64,000 bases of DNA, from the NCBI RefSeq assembly GCF_000758945.1, contig NZ_JRND01000021.1:44247-108246 (forward strand), in the 5' to 3' direction. The notes below the pieces were generated by a model. The model was given only the letters and a program-made list of their open reading frames with translations, had not been told where the DNA came from and made no database searches. Position 1 is the stretch's first letter; the number at the start of each line of letters is the position of its first letter. Both the position numbers and the translations under genes were made by a program. Positions 35,501 through 43,963 of the stretch are shown here, one piece after another. The DNA comes from Lancefieldella parvula_C (GTDB lineage Bacteria; Actinomycetota; Coriobacteriia; Coriobacteriales; Atopobiaceae).

Positions 35501-35611
35501 GGTGAACTCGGACGACATGAACTCCTGCCCGCGGAACAAATCGCAGGTGGCGTTGATGGCATCGACCTGGTGCTGCTGGTCAGACGAGTATTTGAATTCC
35601 AAGGATGGCAT
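32564..35611 (-). CDS. Type III restriction enzyme, Res helicase-nuclease subunit
   Basis: 1015 aa SF2 translocase with a C-terminal nuclease. Visible motifs are Walker A MEMETGTGKTYVYI (about residue 90), DEAD-box-like VIIDEPQSVD (about 227), LRYSATH, and motif VI QKIGRGLRLPV (about 565). The PD-(D/E)XK site is NPDW (about 943) with FVMETKGGG (about 973). The length is normal for Res. With Mod it cuts DNA carrying unmethylated recognition sites after ATP-driven communication. It starts 2 nt after mod, typical of type III operons. Confidence 0.92.
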   Translation of the reverse strand: MPSLEFKYSSDQQHQVDAINATCDLFRGQEFMSSEFTAGTVGGLFGDAIVVGHANNLRVSARQLEENLHAIQEENSLQRTNEMTDGRLRDFTIEMETGTGKTYVYIRSIYELNKRYGLTKFVIVVPSIAIREGVKKSFESTKKHFEGLYDHRPLEFFVYDSKDMGPVGNFATSSAIQVMIINIGAFNKEMDSDEKKGVTNIFHRPSERLIGGRSPQELVSSCNPIVIIDEPQSVDNTAKAKKAIKSLNPLFVLRYSATHKEPYNMLYSLGPVDAFQRNLVKGIVVDSVMSQEDLNGAYVKLESTEYKGGYKAKVTIDVRQKDGSQKRKAVTVKTGDDLYMKSGENTDYESGWVISNIGTEVGNQFIEFTNGEYLEPDDPALGDTAALAIKEAQITRTIEDHLECQLKLYPLGIKVLSLFFIDKVEKYRLYAPTVHNGEYAEIFERKYRELASSAKWQRRYEKAGVPLATDPSSLHQGYFAKDGKGKFKDTKESASNAADTSAFEAIMKAKERLISFPDGEDDVRDIQFIFSHSALKEGWDNPNVFQICTLVETNDSLTKRQKIGRGLRLPVNQDGERCYDPDINVLTVIANESYKSFADGLQTEFEREGYRFGVLTAESFTKLTFKAEDGSEERLGFDRSRKVYDALAADGRITSKGAITPELKLAAEKGEVEMPEGLEQVAQQVCDVILHKAQKLQIKDKAKQVEVELQKDVTADPAFQQLWERIRQTTRFEMDIDTDKLVEKAIEGIQCMPRIKPLEVMSTRAGLNIDDTGVAAKKKKNLLGEDTADDDVAHSVVTTDVARVYDLPDPIAELQDAVGLTRRTIKRILEQCGRFKEFSIDPMTFLTQVAAKIEAAKNEVVSQGIKYTKLPESEWYTMDILAVEDLTAYLDQNAWEPLSGKSIYNYVVYDSSTVEKPYALALDQSEQVKVFAKLPAKFKIDTPLGSYNPDWTYVEEVDGKERVYFVMETKGGGNGTPSLRPAEKAKIDCARKHFEALVIEDVIYDVETTYHYVTA

Positions 35612-35613
35612 GT

Positions 35614-37509
35614 CTACACCGTCCTCAAGTCGATCTTCTTCTGGGTTTTCTCCTCAGTGCGCTTGAAGATTTGGAGTGCGTTGAGTTTGAGGGTGTCATC
35701 GAGAATAGAGTCGAGCATGAGCACGCGATCAGGCTCCATATCCGCGATCTCTTGAATAACCTGAACCGTCAGGCCTTCCGACATACAGCAGATGAGCGCG
35801 TCACCCGCTACGGAGTAGCAGGGGTAGCCGCCGATCTCAGTCTTCTCGATGGGATAGGTAAGCTCCAAACCCCACTTGAGCATCATCTCGAAGATGATGT
35901 CCTCGTCGGAGCGCTCAGGCTTCACGCGGTCGAGCAGGAGCTCGCCGGGCCTCGGCGTCTCGATGCCCGACTCGTCGAGCTTGAGCACGCGGAAGCCGAT
36001 ATCCGGCACCTTCTTGGGTTCCTCGCCGAGTTTGAGCTGTCGGTTAGCTTCCTCGACCTCGGCGGCGATCATCTTACCGGCACGACGGATGCGTTCTTTC
36101 CCGATTTCTGTAAGAATATGAGGTTTACCAATAGAGCCAAGCATTTTACAAGCTCGCTCGATAGTCTTCCTAGCGTCAATCGAAGCTTTTTCTTTTGCTT
36201 TGTCGAGGTTCTCGTCAAGCTGTACGGCAATGAATGTGCGAGTGCCGCCATCTTTGGCGTTCTTGGAGATGACCGCATGAGAACTCGATGCGGAACCAGA
36301 AAAGAAGTCTAAGAAAACGCCATCTCCTGAATGCATGCCGTAGTCAAGCAAACGCTCGATGAGGGACGAGGGCTTCGGAAAATCAAAGACCTTATCTCCA
36401 AGGAGGCTCATTATTTCTTCAGTGCCATTTTTCGTAGTTCCGGCGTCAAGGAGCACTGAATTGGGCGTTTTTGTATCGCCTTTTGCTTTTCTTTCATTTA
36501 GAAAGAGTTTGCGCTTTGGAGCTGATGTCCCGGTAGTTCCGAAAGCTATCCTGTTATCTGACATAAGTTCTGCAACAGTATCGCGATTGTAGGCCCAACT
36601 ACGCCCATTAGGGGGATAGTAATCAACGCCGGTATTTGGATTGCGAATCGGGAACTGGGTGTCTCCTCCAGCATGATTTGCGTCAATAGGCACACACTTC
36701 CACGGACCCCTCGGATCATTGTCTGGATTGGAATAATCCGAGTCATCGATTTCGTCCCCGCCGAACTCGAGAGCACTGCGTTTCTTTGAGAAAACCAGAG
36801 TATGGTTGTGATTGCTTGAAATCTCGTCATCGTTGGAAATGGATGTTCGCGATTGCCAAACGATATTGCCGACAAAGTTACTGCCACCAAATATCTCAAG
36901 GCAGATGGCCTTGAGAGTGGAGACTTCCTCCTCTCCGATACTGATAAAAATAGACCCCTCATCGCAAAGAAGCTCGCGCGCAAGTCGAAGCCGCGGATAA
37001 ATCATCGAGCACCACTCAGAATGGAAGCGCCCGCTTGACTCAGCATTTGATTGCCCGGTTGAGCTTGTCTGCAAATGGTAGTTTTCGATCGAGTCACCAA
37101 AGTTGTCTTTGTATACAAAATCCTTGCCCGTGTTGTACGGCGGATCAATATAAATCATCTTGACCTTGCCGTGGTAACCGCGCTGCAAAAGCTTCAGCAC
37201 CTCGAGATTGTCGCCTTCGATGTAGAGGTTCTGGGTGGTATCCCAGTCCACGCTCTCCTCGGGGCAAGGGCGCAGCGTGGCGCTCGAAACCGTCTGTGCC
37301 TGCCTGATGGCGTCAGTCTTGCCTGGCCAGGTGAACGCATAGCGCTCATCGCCCTCATCAATCTCGTCGCCGAGAATCAGACGCAGCTTCTCGAAGTCGA
37401 TGCTTCCGTCGCCCTCAGTGGCGATCTCCGGGAACAGCGCCTTCATCTGTTCGATGCGTTCGGCCACCAGGTCTTTGGACTCGAGGTCCATTTCCTTGAT
37501 TTCATCCAT
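35614..37509 (-). CDS. Type III restriction-modification methyltransferase Mod
   Basis: 631 aa DNA adenine methyltransferase of the beta group. Catalytic DPPYNTGKDFVYKD (about residue 122) comes before the AdoMet motif FLDFFSGSASSSHAV (about 400). The central part holds the target recognition domain. It provides sequence specificity for the Res subunit and protects the host by N6-adenine methylation of one strand. The recognition sequence cannot be predicted. It overlaps the DUF4391 gene by 8 nt and precedes res by 2 nt. Confidence 0.93.
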   Translation of the reverse strand: MDEIKEMDLESKDLVAERIEQMKALFPEIATEGDGSIDFEKLRLILGDEIDEGDERYAFTWPGKTDAIRQAQTVSSATLRPCPEESVDWDTTQNLYIEGDNLEVLKLLQRGYHGKVKMIYIDPPYNTGKDFVYKDNFGDSIENYHLQTSSTGQSNAESSGRFHSEWCSMIYPRLRLARELLCDEGSIFISIGEEEVSTLKAICLEIFGGSNFVGNIVWQSRTSISNDDEISSNHNHTLVFSKKRSALEFGGDEIDDSDYSNPDNDPRGPWKCVPIDANHAGGDTQFPIRNPNTGVDYYPPNGRSWAYNRDTVAELMSDNRIAFGTTGTSAPKRKLFLNERKAKGDTKTPNSVLLDAGTTKNGTEEIMSLLGDKVFDFPKPSSLIERLLDYGMHSGDGVFLDFFSGSASSSHAVISKNAKDGGTRTFIAVQLDENLDKAKEKASIDARKTIERACKMLGSIGKPHILTEIGKERIRRAGKMIAAEVEEANRQLKLGEEPKKVPDIGFRVLKLDESGIETPRPGELLLDRVKPERSDEDIIFEMMLKWGLELTYPIEKTEIGGYPCYSVAGDALICCMSEGLTVQVIQEIADMEPDRVLMLDSILDDTLKLNALQIFKRTEEKTQKKIDLRTV

Positions 37510-38272
37510 TGCAGATCTCCTTTATCTCTTGGGCGACCGAGTCGCATTCCTTCTTTATCTTCTTGAGCTCCATGCGCAGCTTCGCCGCGTCATTGAGCGA
37601 AATGTCCTTTTCACGCCTCTTCTCCTCGATGTCCTTGATTGACACTCTCAGGGAATCGTGCCTACCGACGGCTTCGATGAGCCTTTGGCGCGAGACCTCG
37701 GGACAGCTCGGGAAGAAGCCCAGGGCCGGTACCGTCCTGGAGAGCCTGATGTTCCAGACGATTGCCTCCAGGTACCTGAGCAGATCCTCCTGGCTCAGTT
37801 TGGCGAATGCCAGCGCATCCAGGAAGCCCGCATAACCCCGGTCATCGCGCCCGAAGGCGCCGCTGGACTCAATGAGCTCAATGACGGTGGCGCCCCGCTC
37901 GGCATGGCTCTTCCTGGTGACCGACGCCGATATGCAACATGAAGCCCCACCGTCGAAGAGGATGACCGTAGGGTTCGGGAAGCACTTGTGCAGCAGCCTC
38001 CCCACCTCGGCGTATGCCTCCGAGGTCCCGGCCATCTTGCACCTCAGGAAGATGATGCCCTGGATGTCGTGCTCGTCGTCCACGCGCGGAAGCATCCTGG
38101 CGGTGGACTTCTGCACTGTCGCGCAGTGCTCCAGCCTCTTCACCTTGTCCAGGACCTTCTGCTCATGCCTCGTGAGCGCCGCCTGCTCCACGAGCTTCGT
38201 CTTCGGGATGCGCCTGTTGCCTGCCAATGCCTTCTCGGGAAGCTTGAATATGTCGTTCATGCGCATGCTCAT
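37502..38272 (-). CDS. DUF4391 family protein
   Basis: 256 aa. The pattern (IFKLPEKALAGNRRIPKTKL near the start, LIHVLRC-like IIFLRCKM, a predicted Rossmann-like middle, and a C-terminal coiled coil KLRMELKKIKKECDSVAQEI) fits DUF4391, a family of unknown function commonly found beside helicases and methylases in restriction loci. It is translationally coupled on both sides: its start overlaps the helicase stop (ATGA) and its end overlaps mod by 8 nt. A structural or regulatory partner of the helicase is likely by position only. Confidence 0.7.
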   Translation of the reverse strand: MSMRMNDIFKLPEKALAGNRRIPKTKLVEQAALTRHEQKVLDKVKRLEHCATVQKSTARMLPRVDDEHDIQGIIFLRCKMAGTSEAYAEVGRLLHKCFPNPTVILFDGGASCCISASVTRKSHAERGATVIELIESSGAFGRDDRGYAGFLDALAFAKLSQEDLLRYLEAIVWNIRLSRTVPALGFFPSCPEVSRQRLIEAVGRHDSLRVSIKDIEEKRREKDISLNDAAKLRMELKKIKKECDSVAQEIKEICNG

Positions 38273-41200
38273 CGAATCGCCACGAAGCTCACCAGCGAGT
38301 AGTCGTCGAACGAAAGGCTTCCGGAGCTTCCGACTTCGCCCAGGGTGAACAGGCTGTCCATGCCCTTGCTCTCCTGCACTCCCGTGATCTCATCAACCAC
38401 GTCATCCAGCAGATCGGTGTAGCGGCCCATGTTCTGACCGTCCTTCGTCTTCTCGTTGAACGAGCAGCAGAGCTCGAAAATCGGTTCCGCCTGCCCCGAA
38501 CAAGCCGCCCTCATGATATCTAGGGCAACCTTGGGGTTAGTATGCTTGCTCTTCACAATGCCAGAATCCGTGACATAGGAAACGTAGTATGGGAACGTCG
38601 GGTTGGTGTCCTTCGGGTCACGGGTCTCGTCGTTCTGCTTCAGACAGAAGACCACGCCAGGCTCCACCTCGCCCGCAAGCTCGTCCGGGATGCGCGCCAC
38701 GGCGTGCAATCCCTGAGGAGAGCCTTCGAGCAGGCCAGGGTGCTCCTTGGCGTATCGTTGGAGCTCCACGCGGAAATCGTCGAAGGCGAAGTCAGTGATG
38801 GAGATGCCGCCGGAGATGTCCTCCAGGTCCAGCACCTCGTTTTGCAGCTGCTCGAGCTGCTTGCGGCGGTACATCAGGTCGTTCATCTCGGAGTTCGCCT
38901 TGGCCTCCAGCACGTTCTCCTCACCAGTTGCTGAAGCGTCCATGAGGACCATGCGGCCTTTCACGCGACCCTCGAGCTGGATATACTCATCCAGAGCGAT
39001 ATCGGGCCAGAAGTTTACCAGTTGAATCTGGTCGTTTTCGGAACCTAGGCGGTCAATGCGGCCGAAGCGCTGGATGATGCGCATGGGATTCCAATGGATG
39101 TCGTAGTTCACCAGGCAGTCGCAGTCCTGGAGGTTCTGGCCTTCGGAGATGCAGTCAGTGGCGAATACGATGTCGATCTCGCCGAGCGCCCTCTCACTCT
39201 CAGAGAGCTCCTTGGACTTCGGAGAGAAATGGCCAAGCACCCTCTCGAAGGTGGTCTGACGCAGCTTCAGCGAATGGATCCTGCTGCCATCGCCGGTCAC
39301 CTCTGCGCACTCGAGCCCGAGCTCCTTCTTCAGGGGGCCAGCGAGCTGCGCGAACAGGTAGTCGGCGGTGTCGGTAAACGCGGTGAACACGAGGATCTTT
39401 CTGTTGCCGGCGTTGTATGGCTGGCGCACCTTCTCCTCGACGAAACTCTTAAGCTGTGCGAGCTTCGCGTCGCGCTCTGGGGTAACCAGTTCGGCGTATC
39501 CCAGGAGCTGCTCCAGCTTGGCGATGTCGTACTCCAGGTCCTCGCGCAAGCGCAGCGGGTCCACGTCGCGCAGGTCCACCTGGACCTTTCCGCCGGATAC
39601 GAACTCCTCAGCGTCATCATCGTCGTCGAATTGGCCGTCCCAACCCGTTGAATCGTAAGAAACCGACGCGCCGACATTGTCGAGGCGCGCGAGCATGTCC
39701 TCGCACGTGCGCAGGATGCGCTCGAGCGTGATGCGGAAGCTGTTCACGGAGGACTCTATGCGCTTGAGGACGTTGATGCGCATGAGGTTTGCCACCGCCG
39801 TCGTGCGGTGGACTTGGCTCTCGAAGTCCTTGCCCCACGTGTCCCCGTAGCGGTCCTCGTACTTGCGGCGCTGGTCGGCGCGCACGTAGGAGAGCACCTG
39901 GTACTGGGCGAACGTGAGCTGGGCGATCATGTCGTTGAGCTCGGCTATCGGCGGCAGCTCGCCGTCGAGGTCGATGGGCGTCTGGAACGACAGGGGCGCA
40001 CGGCGTGCCGGGAATGTCCCGCTCGCGGCGCCGTAGTACTTCGTGATGTGCTTGCGGCTGCGCGCGATGGTCAGCACGTCGAGCAGCTTGAAGTAGTCGG
40101 CGTTCACCGCGTTCACAAAGCTCTCGGTCGTGCGCTCTGAGTCGGAGAGCTTGCTCCACTCGTTGAATCTCTGCTGGGCGACGCGCGTCACGTGGGTGAT
40201 CGACGGGATGCCGTCGGTCTCGGCGAGGTACGCGTCGTCTCCCTCGGTGATGAGCTCGATCTGGTTGCGCAGGTCGAGCAGGCGGTTGTTCACCGGGGTG
40301 GCCGAGATCATGAGCACCTTCGTGCGCTGGCCCGACTTGATGACGTCCTCGATGAGGCGCGTGTAGCGGTCGGTCTTGTCCGCGTCGGTGCTCTTGTTCC
40401 TGAAGTTGTGGCTCTCGTCGATGACAAGGAGGTCGAAGTGGCCCCATCGCAGGTGCTCGAGGTCTACCTCGCCGCTCATGCCGTGGTAGCGCGACAGGTC
40501 GGTGTGGTTGAGCACCGTGTAGCTGAAGCGGTCGTCGGCCAACGGGTTTCGGTCGTCGTTGTCCTGGGTCCACAGGGTCCAGTTGTCCCGCAGGCGCTTC
40601 GGGCACAGTACGAGGATGCGGTCGTTGCGCTCCTGGTAGTACTTCATGACGGCGAGCGCCTCGTAGGTCTTGCCCAAGCCCACCGAGTCGGCGATGATGC
40701 AGCCCTTGTACTTCTCCAGCTTGCGGATAGCGCCCACGACGGCGTCCTTCTGGAAGTCGTAGAGTTTGTTCCAGACCACGGACTCCTCGAACTTGAGGCC
40801 GGGGCGGATGCCGTTGTCCTCGTCGTCCTCCATGAAGTCGCGGAACAGGTGGTACAGGGTCAGGAAATAGATGAACTCGGGCGGGTTCTCGCGGTAGAGC
40901 GTCTCGACCTGGGCGGCCACCTGCGCGGTGACCTCCTCGACCATCGCGGGGTTGTCCCAGACCGACTCGAACATCATCTTGAGGCCGACGGCCTCGGTGG
41001 CATTCTCGAAATGGCTCACGCAGGTGACGGTTCCCGGGCGGCGCTCGTAGCCGAGGCCCTCCTGCGTGAAGTTCGCGGTGGCGCCCATGAAGGCGTGGTC
41101 GTCGCCGGAGGGGTTCTCCACCACGTACGTGCCGCCCGGCTGAATGGTGCCGGACGCCTTGGCGGATTTGAATACGCCCTTCTCGCGGATCCACTCGGCG

Positions 41201-41517
41201 CATTCGCGGGCGAGCGCGCGCTGGTTGAGGTTGTTGCGCAGCGTGAGCTCGAGCCCCGAGCCGCCGACGCCGACCTCGCGCGCACGGCGGGCGACCTCGA
41301 ACTCGCGTGGCTCCTTCGAGTCGGCCATGCGCTTGACGAAGGTGGGCTCGCTGAACAGGAAGCGCACCTCGTCGACCTTGGAGAGCTCCTCCTTGAGCTC
41401 TCCGTAGGCGAACACGGTGAAATACGAGCTGATTATCGACAGCTTCGCGCCGTCGTCGATGGATTCGCCGAGGGCGTCTCCCAGGCGCTCGGCGCCGACG
41501 TTGTTTAGCGACTTCAC
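38269..41517 (-). CDS. SNF2-family helicase with N-terminal PLD-like domain
   Basis: 1082 aa. The first 200 residues follow the phospholipase D-like layout seen in helicases of this type (SIISSYFTVFAYGEL; AFMGATANFTQEGLG). The usual HxK of the active site is not visible; the stretch reads IQPGGTYVVENPSGDDHAFMG, so this module may bind rather than cut DNA. SF2 motifs follow: Walker A ADSVGLGKTYEAL (about 272), DESHNFRN (about 368), ISATPVNN, and motif VI QRFGRIDRLGS (about 815). It probably translocates on DNA as part of the restriction complex. It is the first large gene of the operon, 4 nt after the small regulator. Confidence 0.85.
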   Translation of the reverse strand: MKSLNNVGAERLGDALGESIDDGAKLSIISSYFTVFAYGELKEELSKVDEVRFLFSEPTFVKRMADSKEPREFEVARRAREVGVGGSGLELTLRNNLNQRALARECAEWIREKGVFKSAKASGTIQPGGTYVVENPSGDDHAFMGATANFTQEGLGYERRPGTVTCVSHFENATEAVGLKMMFESVWDNPAMVEEVTAQVAAQVETLYRENPPEFIYFLTLYHLFRDFMEDDEDNGIRPGLKFEESVVWNKLYDFQKDAVVGAIRKLEKYKGCIIADSVGLGKTYEALAVMKYYQERNDRILVLCPKRLRDNWTLWTQDNDDRNPLADDRFSYTVLNHTDLSRYHGMSGEVDLEHLRWGHFDLLVIDESHNFRNKSTDADKTDRYTRLIEDVIKSGQRTKVLMISATPVNNRLLDLRNQIELITEGDDAYLAETDGIPSITHVTRVAQQRFNEWSKLSDSERTTESFVNAVNADYFKLLDVLTIARSRKHITKYYGAASGTFPARRAPLSFQTPIDLDGELPPIAELNDMIAQLTFAQYQVLSYVRADQRRKYEDRYGDTWGKDFESQVHRTTAVANLMRINVLKRIESSVNSFRITLERILRTCEDMLARLDNVGASVSYDSTGWDGQFDDDDDAEEFVSGGKVQVDLRDVDPLRLREDLEYDIAKLEQLLGYAELVTPERDAKLAQLKSFVEEKVRQPYNAGNRKILVFTAFTDTADYLFAQLAGPLKKELGLECAEVTGDGSRIHSLKLRQTTFERVLGHFSPKSKELSESERALGEIDIVFATDCISEGQNLQDCDCLVNYDIHWNPMRIIQRFGRIDRLGSENDQIQLVNFWPDIALDEYIQLEGRVKGRMVLMDASATGEENVLEAKANSEMNDLMYRRKQLEQLQNEVLDLEDISGGISITDFAFDDFRVELQRYAKEHPGLLEGSPQGLHAVARIPDELAGEVEPGVVFCLKQNDETRDPKDTNPTFPYYVSYVTDSGIVKSKHTNPKVALDIMRAACSGQAEPIFELCCSFNEKTKDGQNMGRYTDLLDDVVDEITGVQESKGMDSLFTLGEVGSSGSLSFDDYSLVSFVAIR

Positions 41518-41521
41518 GCCT

Positions 41522-41734
41522 CTATGCCCCCTTCTTCGCGAGCTCTTCGATCATGCACGTGCGCACGAAGGCGGAGAAGCTCATGCCCCGCAGGGCCGCC
41601 TCTTCCTTGGCCGCGTCGCGTAGAGTGTCAGGGATGCGCAAGGTCACGGAGACCTGGTCGCCGTCCACCAGGAAGCTCCTGATCTCGGTCTCGTCGGGAT
41701 TGCTCTGAATGAGCTTCTTGTAGCTATCGGGCAT
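41522..41734 (-). CDS. Small ribbon-helix-helix-like regulator of the restriction operon
   Basis: 70 aa starting at ATG 41734 (GGGAG 6 nt upstream); a second ATG lies 12 nt farther up. The core VSVTLRIPDTLRDAAKEEAALRGMSFSAFVRTCMIEELAK has the beta strand and two helices of Arc/CopG-type repressors or of Rep-like antitoxins. It heads the six-gene operon and lies next to a palindrome overlapping the promoter (41761-41776). Autoregulation of the defence operon is a reasonable inference. Confidence 0.7.
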   Translation of the reverse strand: MPDSYKKLIQSNPDETEIRSFLVDGDQVSVTLRIPDTLRDAAKEEAALRGMSFSAFVRTCMIEELAKKGA

Positions 41735-41760
41735 CTGCGCTCCCATCGCTCGAAATGCAA

Positions 41761-41784
41761 TACAAATGCGTTTGTAGCATTATA
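41761..41784 (-). promoter_or_regulatory. Promoter and operator of the restriction operon
   Basis: On the minus strand a perfect TATAAT (41784-41779) is followed at once by a perfect palindrome TACAAA-CGCA-TTTGTA (41776-41761), placed over the expected transcription start, 27 bases before the regulator's ATG. No good -35 is visible. A repressor bound there would block initiation. Confidence 0.6.
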
Positions 41785-41914
41785 ACGCGGCGGCACGGGG
41801 CGGCACTGGGAATGCGAGGAACATCGGCCGTCTAGGTTCAATACGAGGACGGGCGGTAGATCAATCCCTCAATCGGAGTCAAAGAGCAGCTTCCGACTCG
41901 GGCTTCGTTCCTCG

Positions 41915-42088
41915 CTATTCGTGGGGTTTGGCCTTGGTTCGTTCCTCGGCGTAGAGGACCTCGTTCTGCGCCTCCAGGATGCGTTCGGCGCATCTCTCGC
42001 TTATCGACCTCAGAGCCAGGATGCCCTCGACGTCGAGTAGCTCCAGCTGGTCGGCGTGCGCCAGCGACTCGGCAGCGATCGGCGTCTG
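41915..42088 (-). pseudogene. C-terminal remnant of an unidentified protein
   Basis: The minus-strand frame AESLAHADQLELLDVEGI, ALRSISERCAERILEAQ, NEVLYAEERTKAKPHE-stop is helical and amphipathic with normal protein composition, but a stop codon lies directly upstream at 42089-42091 and no start is available. A gene tail is left from an earlier rearrangement. Family not recognised. Confidence 0.45.
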
Positions 42089-42093
42089 CTACC

Positions 42094-42509
42094 GCGAACA
42101 CGTAGGCTCTCCCTCAAAACCGTTGAAGTCGCAGATAAGGGACCTGCAGCGCGTACTGGGGAGGGAGGAGGTCCCGGGTGTGCCAGACGAGCTGGCGAGG
42201 CTGCTCGCGGAAGAGAAGGAAGAGGTCGCCGAGGGGGGGTGTCCACGAGGTCAAGGAAGAATGGGGTGACGTCGACGAGCAGAGGCTTGGTAGGTTCCTC
42301 ATGGCGGATCTTAAGGTCACGCTGGGCTTTTCGTCTGGCTGTTCCGCGCCGTGTTCAAGTGGGTCATGTAGACGACGGCTGTTTGTCTGCCTAGGTAAGT
42401 ATTCGCTGTTGTGAGTATGATGGCAGTACGGGAGATTCATCCGTTCTAGACGGCAAATGGCCGAGTGATTAAGTATCGCTTGGCCGTTGTTCCTCTAACC
42501 TGGATGATT
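42094..42509. other. Degenerate coding DNA between the restriction operon and the membrane module
   Basis: No intact gene. In one plus frame SQIRDLQRVLGREEVPGVPDELARLLAEEKEEVAE (42128-42232, given here by its ends) is protein-like, then the frame breaks and KEEWGDVDEQRLGRFLMADL continues in another. It is probably a frameshifted remnant; origin unknown. Confidence 0.35.
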
Positions 42510-43961
42510 TTAATTTAGGAAGAAATCATCGACTTCTTCGCGCGTGTGCAGAATTTCGCTATCCGGAACGTTAAGGCTTACCGCCAGTTCAACGGAGCCG
42601 GAAAAAGCCATGGCGGAATTCGGGGAGAAAGCCTTTCCGAGGAGACTGATGTATGCGCTCATATTCTCACGAAGACTGTTGATACATGCGGCGTATTCGC
42701 AATCGAGCTCTGTATCGAGGGCGTTCAGCTCCTGAGCATAGTGCGCGAGCAGCTCAGCCTCTCGTTTGCTATAGAAGTCCTTTCCCAATTCGTACACGGT
42801 CGTGCCCACGGCGTTGCCGACAAGGGCGCCCAGAATGGGGACCGGAATGACGGCCTGGCCCACGAAGCTCGAGAACGCGCTCACGGACGCATCAAGACAT
42901 GCGATTTCGGAGTTTTCTATGAACTCAATCTCTGTAAGTTCGCCGCTGCGGAACCTGTAAGTGCAGTCGGCGACGCCGAAAGATGCCGTGACTAGCGCGC
43001 TTGCGACAGATGAGGGCGTGGCTGTGTAGTTGTTCAGTCCGTAAATAGCTCCGCCGCGAACTCCGCCCTTGACTAGTCCCATGCCGGAATCTTTGGCGAT
43101 TTCCTTCCAGTCATTCTGGGTTAAGTCGCCGATACGTTTCCCGTTCCCTAGATGGCGCTTCACTGAAAGCGCGAATGCCGTTCCCGCTTCCAGAACGGCA
43201 CCAGCCGCAGCGGCCTTCGCACCCTCTTGGAGCGTCGGCTTGTGTTCCTCGTAGATGTCCTTCTTTATCCGCTCGCTCTCATTTGCGAGCCTGCTTTTCT
43301 CCTTGGCCATCTTGTCGGCGATAGCGTTCTTCTGGACCTCCGAGTACTCGAACTTGGAGGCCTCTAGGTCATCGATGCTGAACCCGCTCGAGTCGAAGAA
43401 CTCATGGATGCTCTTCCAATTTGAGTAAGACGGACCGCCGGTCGAGGAGACCAGCTTGGCCGCTTCCTCCTTGGGCATCTCATATAGGGTGCGCACAGCG
43501 TCGAGATGGTCCTTCGGGATTTGATAGACGCCGCCTTTGTCGAGGAAATCGGGGTACTTCTGTAAATGGGCGGCCACTGCGTCCAGGGAGAACTTGCCAC
43601 CGGCGTTCGTGAATTTGACCTGTATCTCGACACCGTTGCGCAAAAGGTCGGCGGGCCCGTTGTCGTTCACCCATTCCATTACCGATTTATCACCATGGAG
43701 GAGGCTCTGCGCGTTCTCCAATCCGCATTCGGCCACCTCGGCGATGAAGCCATGGACACCCCAGTTGCCGCCCCTGTTCGCAACGACGAGGTCCTCGATC
43801 TTCCCGAGCGCCCAGTTCATGGACTCCATTGCGGAATCGAGGTTCTGATCTTGGCGGTTGAGATTCTCGATAAGGTCGTCGATTCTCATCTGGTTGATTA
43901 GGCCGATCCATGCGGCGATGGCCTGCTCCTGGGAGCTCTTGGCTACCTTTTCTGCTTTCAT
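42510..43961 (-). CDS. Putative PD-(D/E)XK-type effector with C-terminal membrane segments
   Basis: 483 aa, function not established. Residues 60-170 contain GFIAEVAECGLENAQ, then DLLRNGVEIQVKF, an Asp-x(n)-Glu-x-Gln-x-Lys pattern of PD-(D/E)XK nucleases (EIQVK), and LQKYPDFLDKGGVYQIPKDH. A charged helical region follows (190-250). The C-terminal half has glycine- and alanine-rich hydrophobic stretches (AAAAGAVLEAGTAFALSV; VIPVPILGALVGNAVGTTVY) and a final helical domain. It starts 2 nt after the partner gene. A nuclease or related toxin tethered to a membrane-acting domain is my inference; a polymorphic toxin or abortive-infection effector would fit the defence-island setting. Confidence 0.55.
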   Translation of the reverse strand: MKAEKVAKSSQEQAIAAWIGLINQMRIDDLIENLNRQDQNLDSAMESMNWALGKIEDLVVANRGGNWGVHGFIAEVAECGLENAQSLLHGDKSVMEWVNDNGPADLLRNGVEIQVKFTNAGGKFSLDAVAAHLQKYPDFLDKGGVYQIPKDHLDAVRTLYEMPKEEAAKLVSSTGGPSYSNWKSIHEFFDSSGFSIDDLEASKFEYSEVQKNAIADKMAKEKSRLANESERIKKDIYEEHKPTLQEGAKAAAAGAVLEAGTAFALSVKRHLGNGKRIGDLTQNDWKEIAKDSGMGLVKGGVRGGAIYGLNNYTATPSSVASALVTASFGVADCTYRFRSGELTEIEFIENSEIACLDASVSAFSSFVGQAVIPVPILGALVGNAVGTTVYELGKDFYSKREAELLAHYAQELNALDTELDCEYAACINSLRENMSAYISLLGKAFSPNSAMAFSGSVELAVSLNVPDSEILHTREEVDDFFLN

Positions 43962-43963
43962 GA

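Noticed and set aside
39617..41508. Long frames of 438 and 528 codons overlapping the helicase gene on both strands
   Set aside because: GC-rich shadow frames with Arg/Pro/His-rich or Val/Leu/Glu-rich composition; the helicase frame has every SF2 motif.
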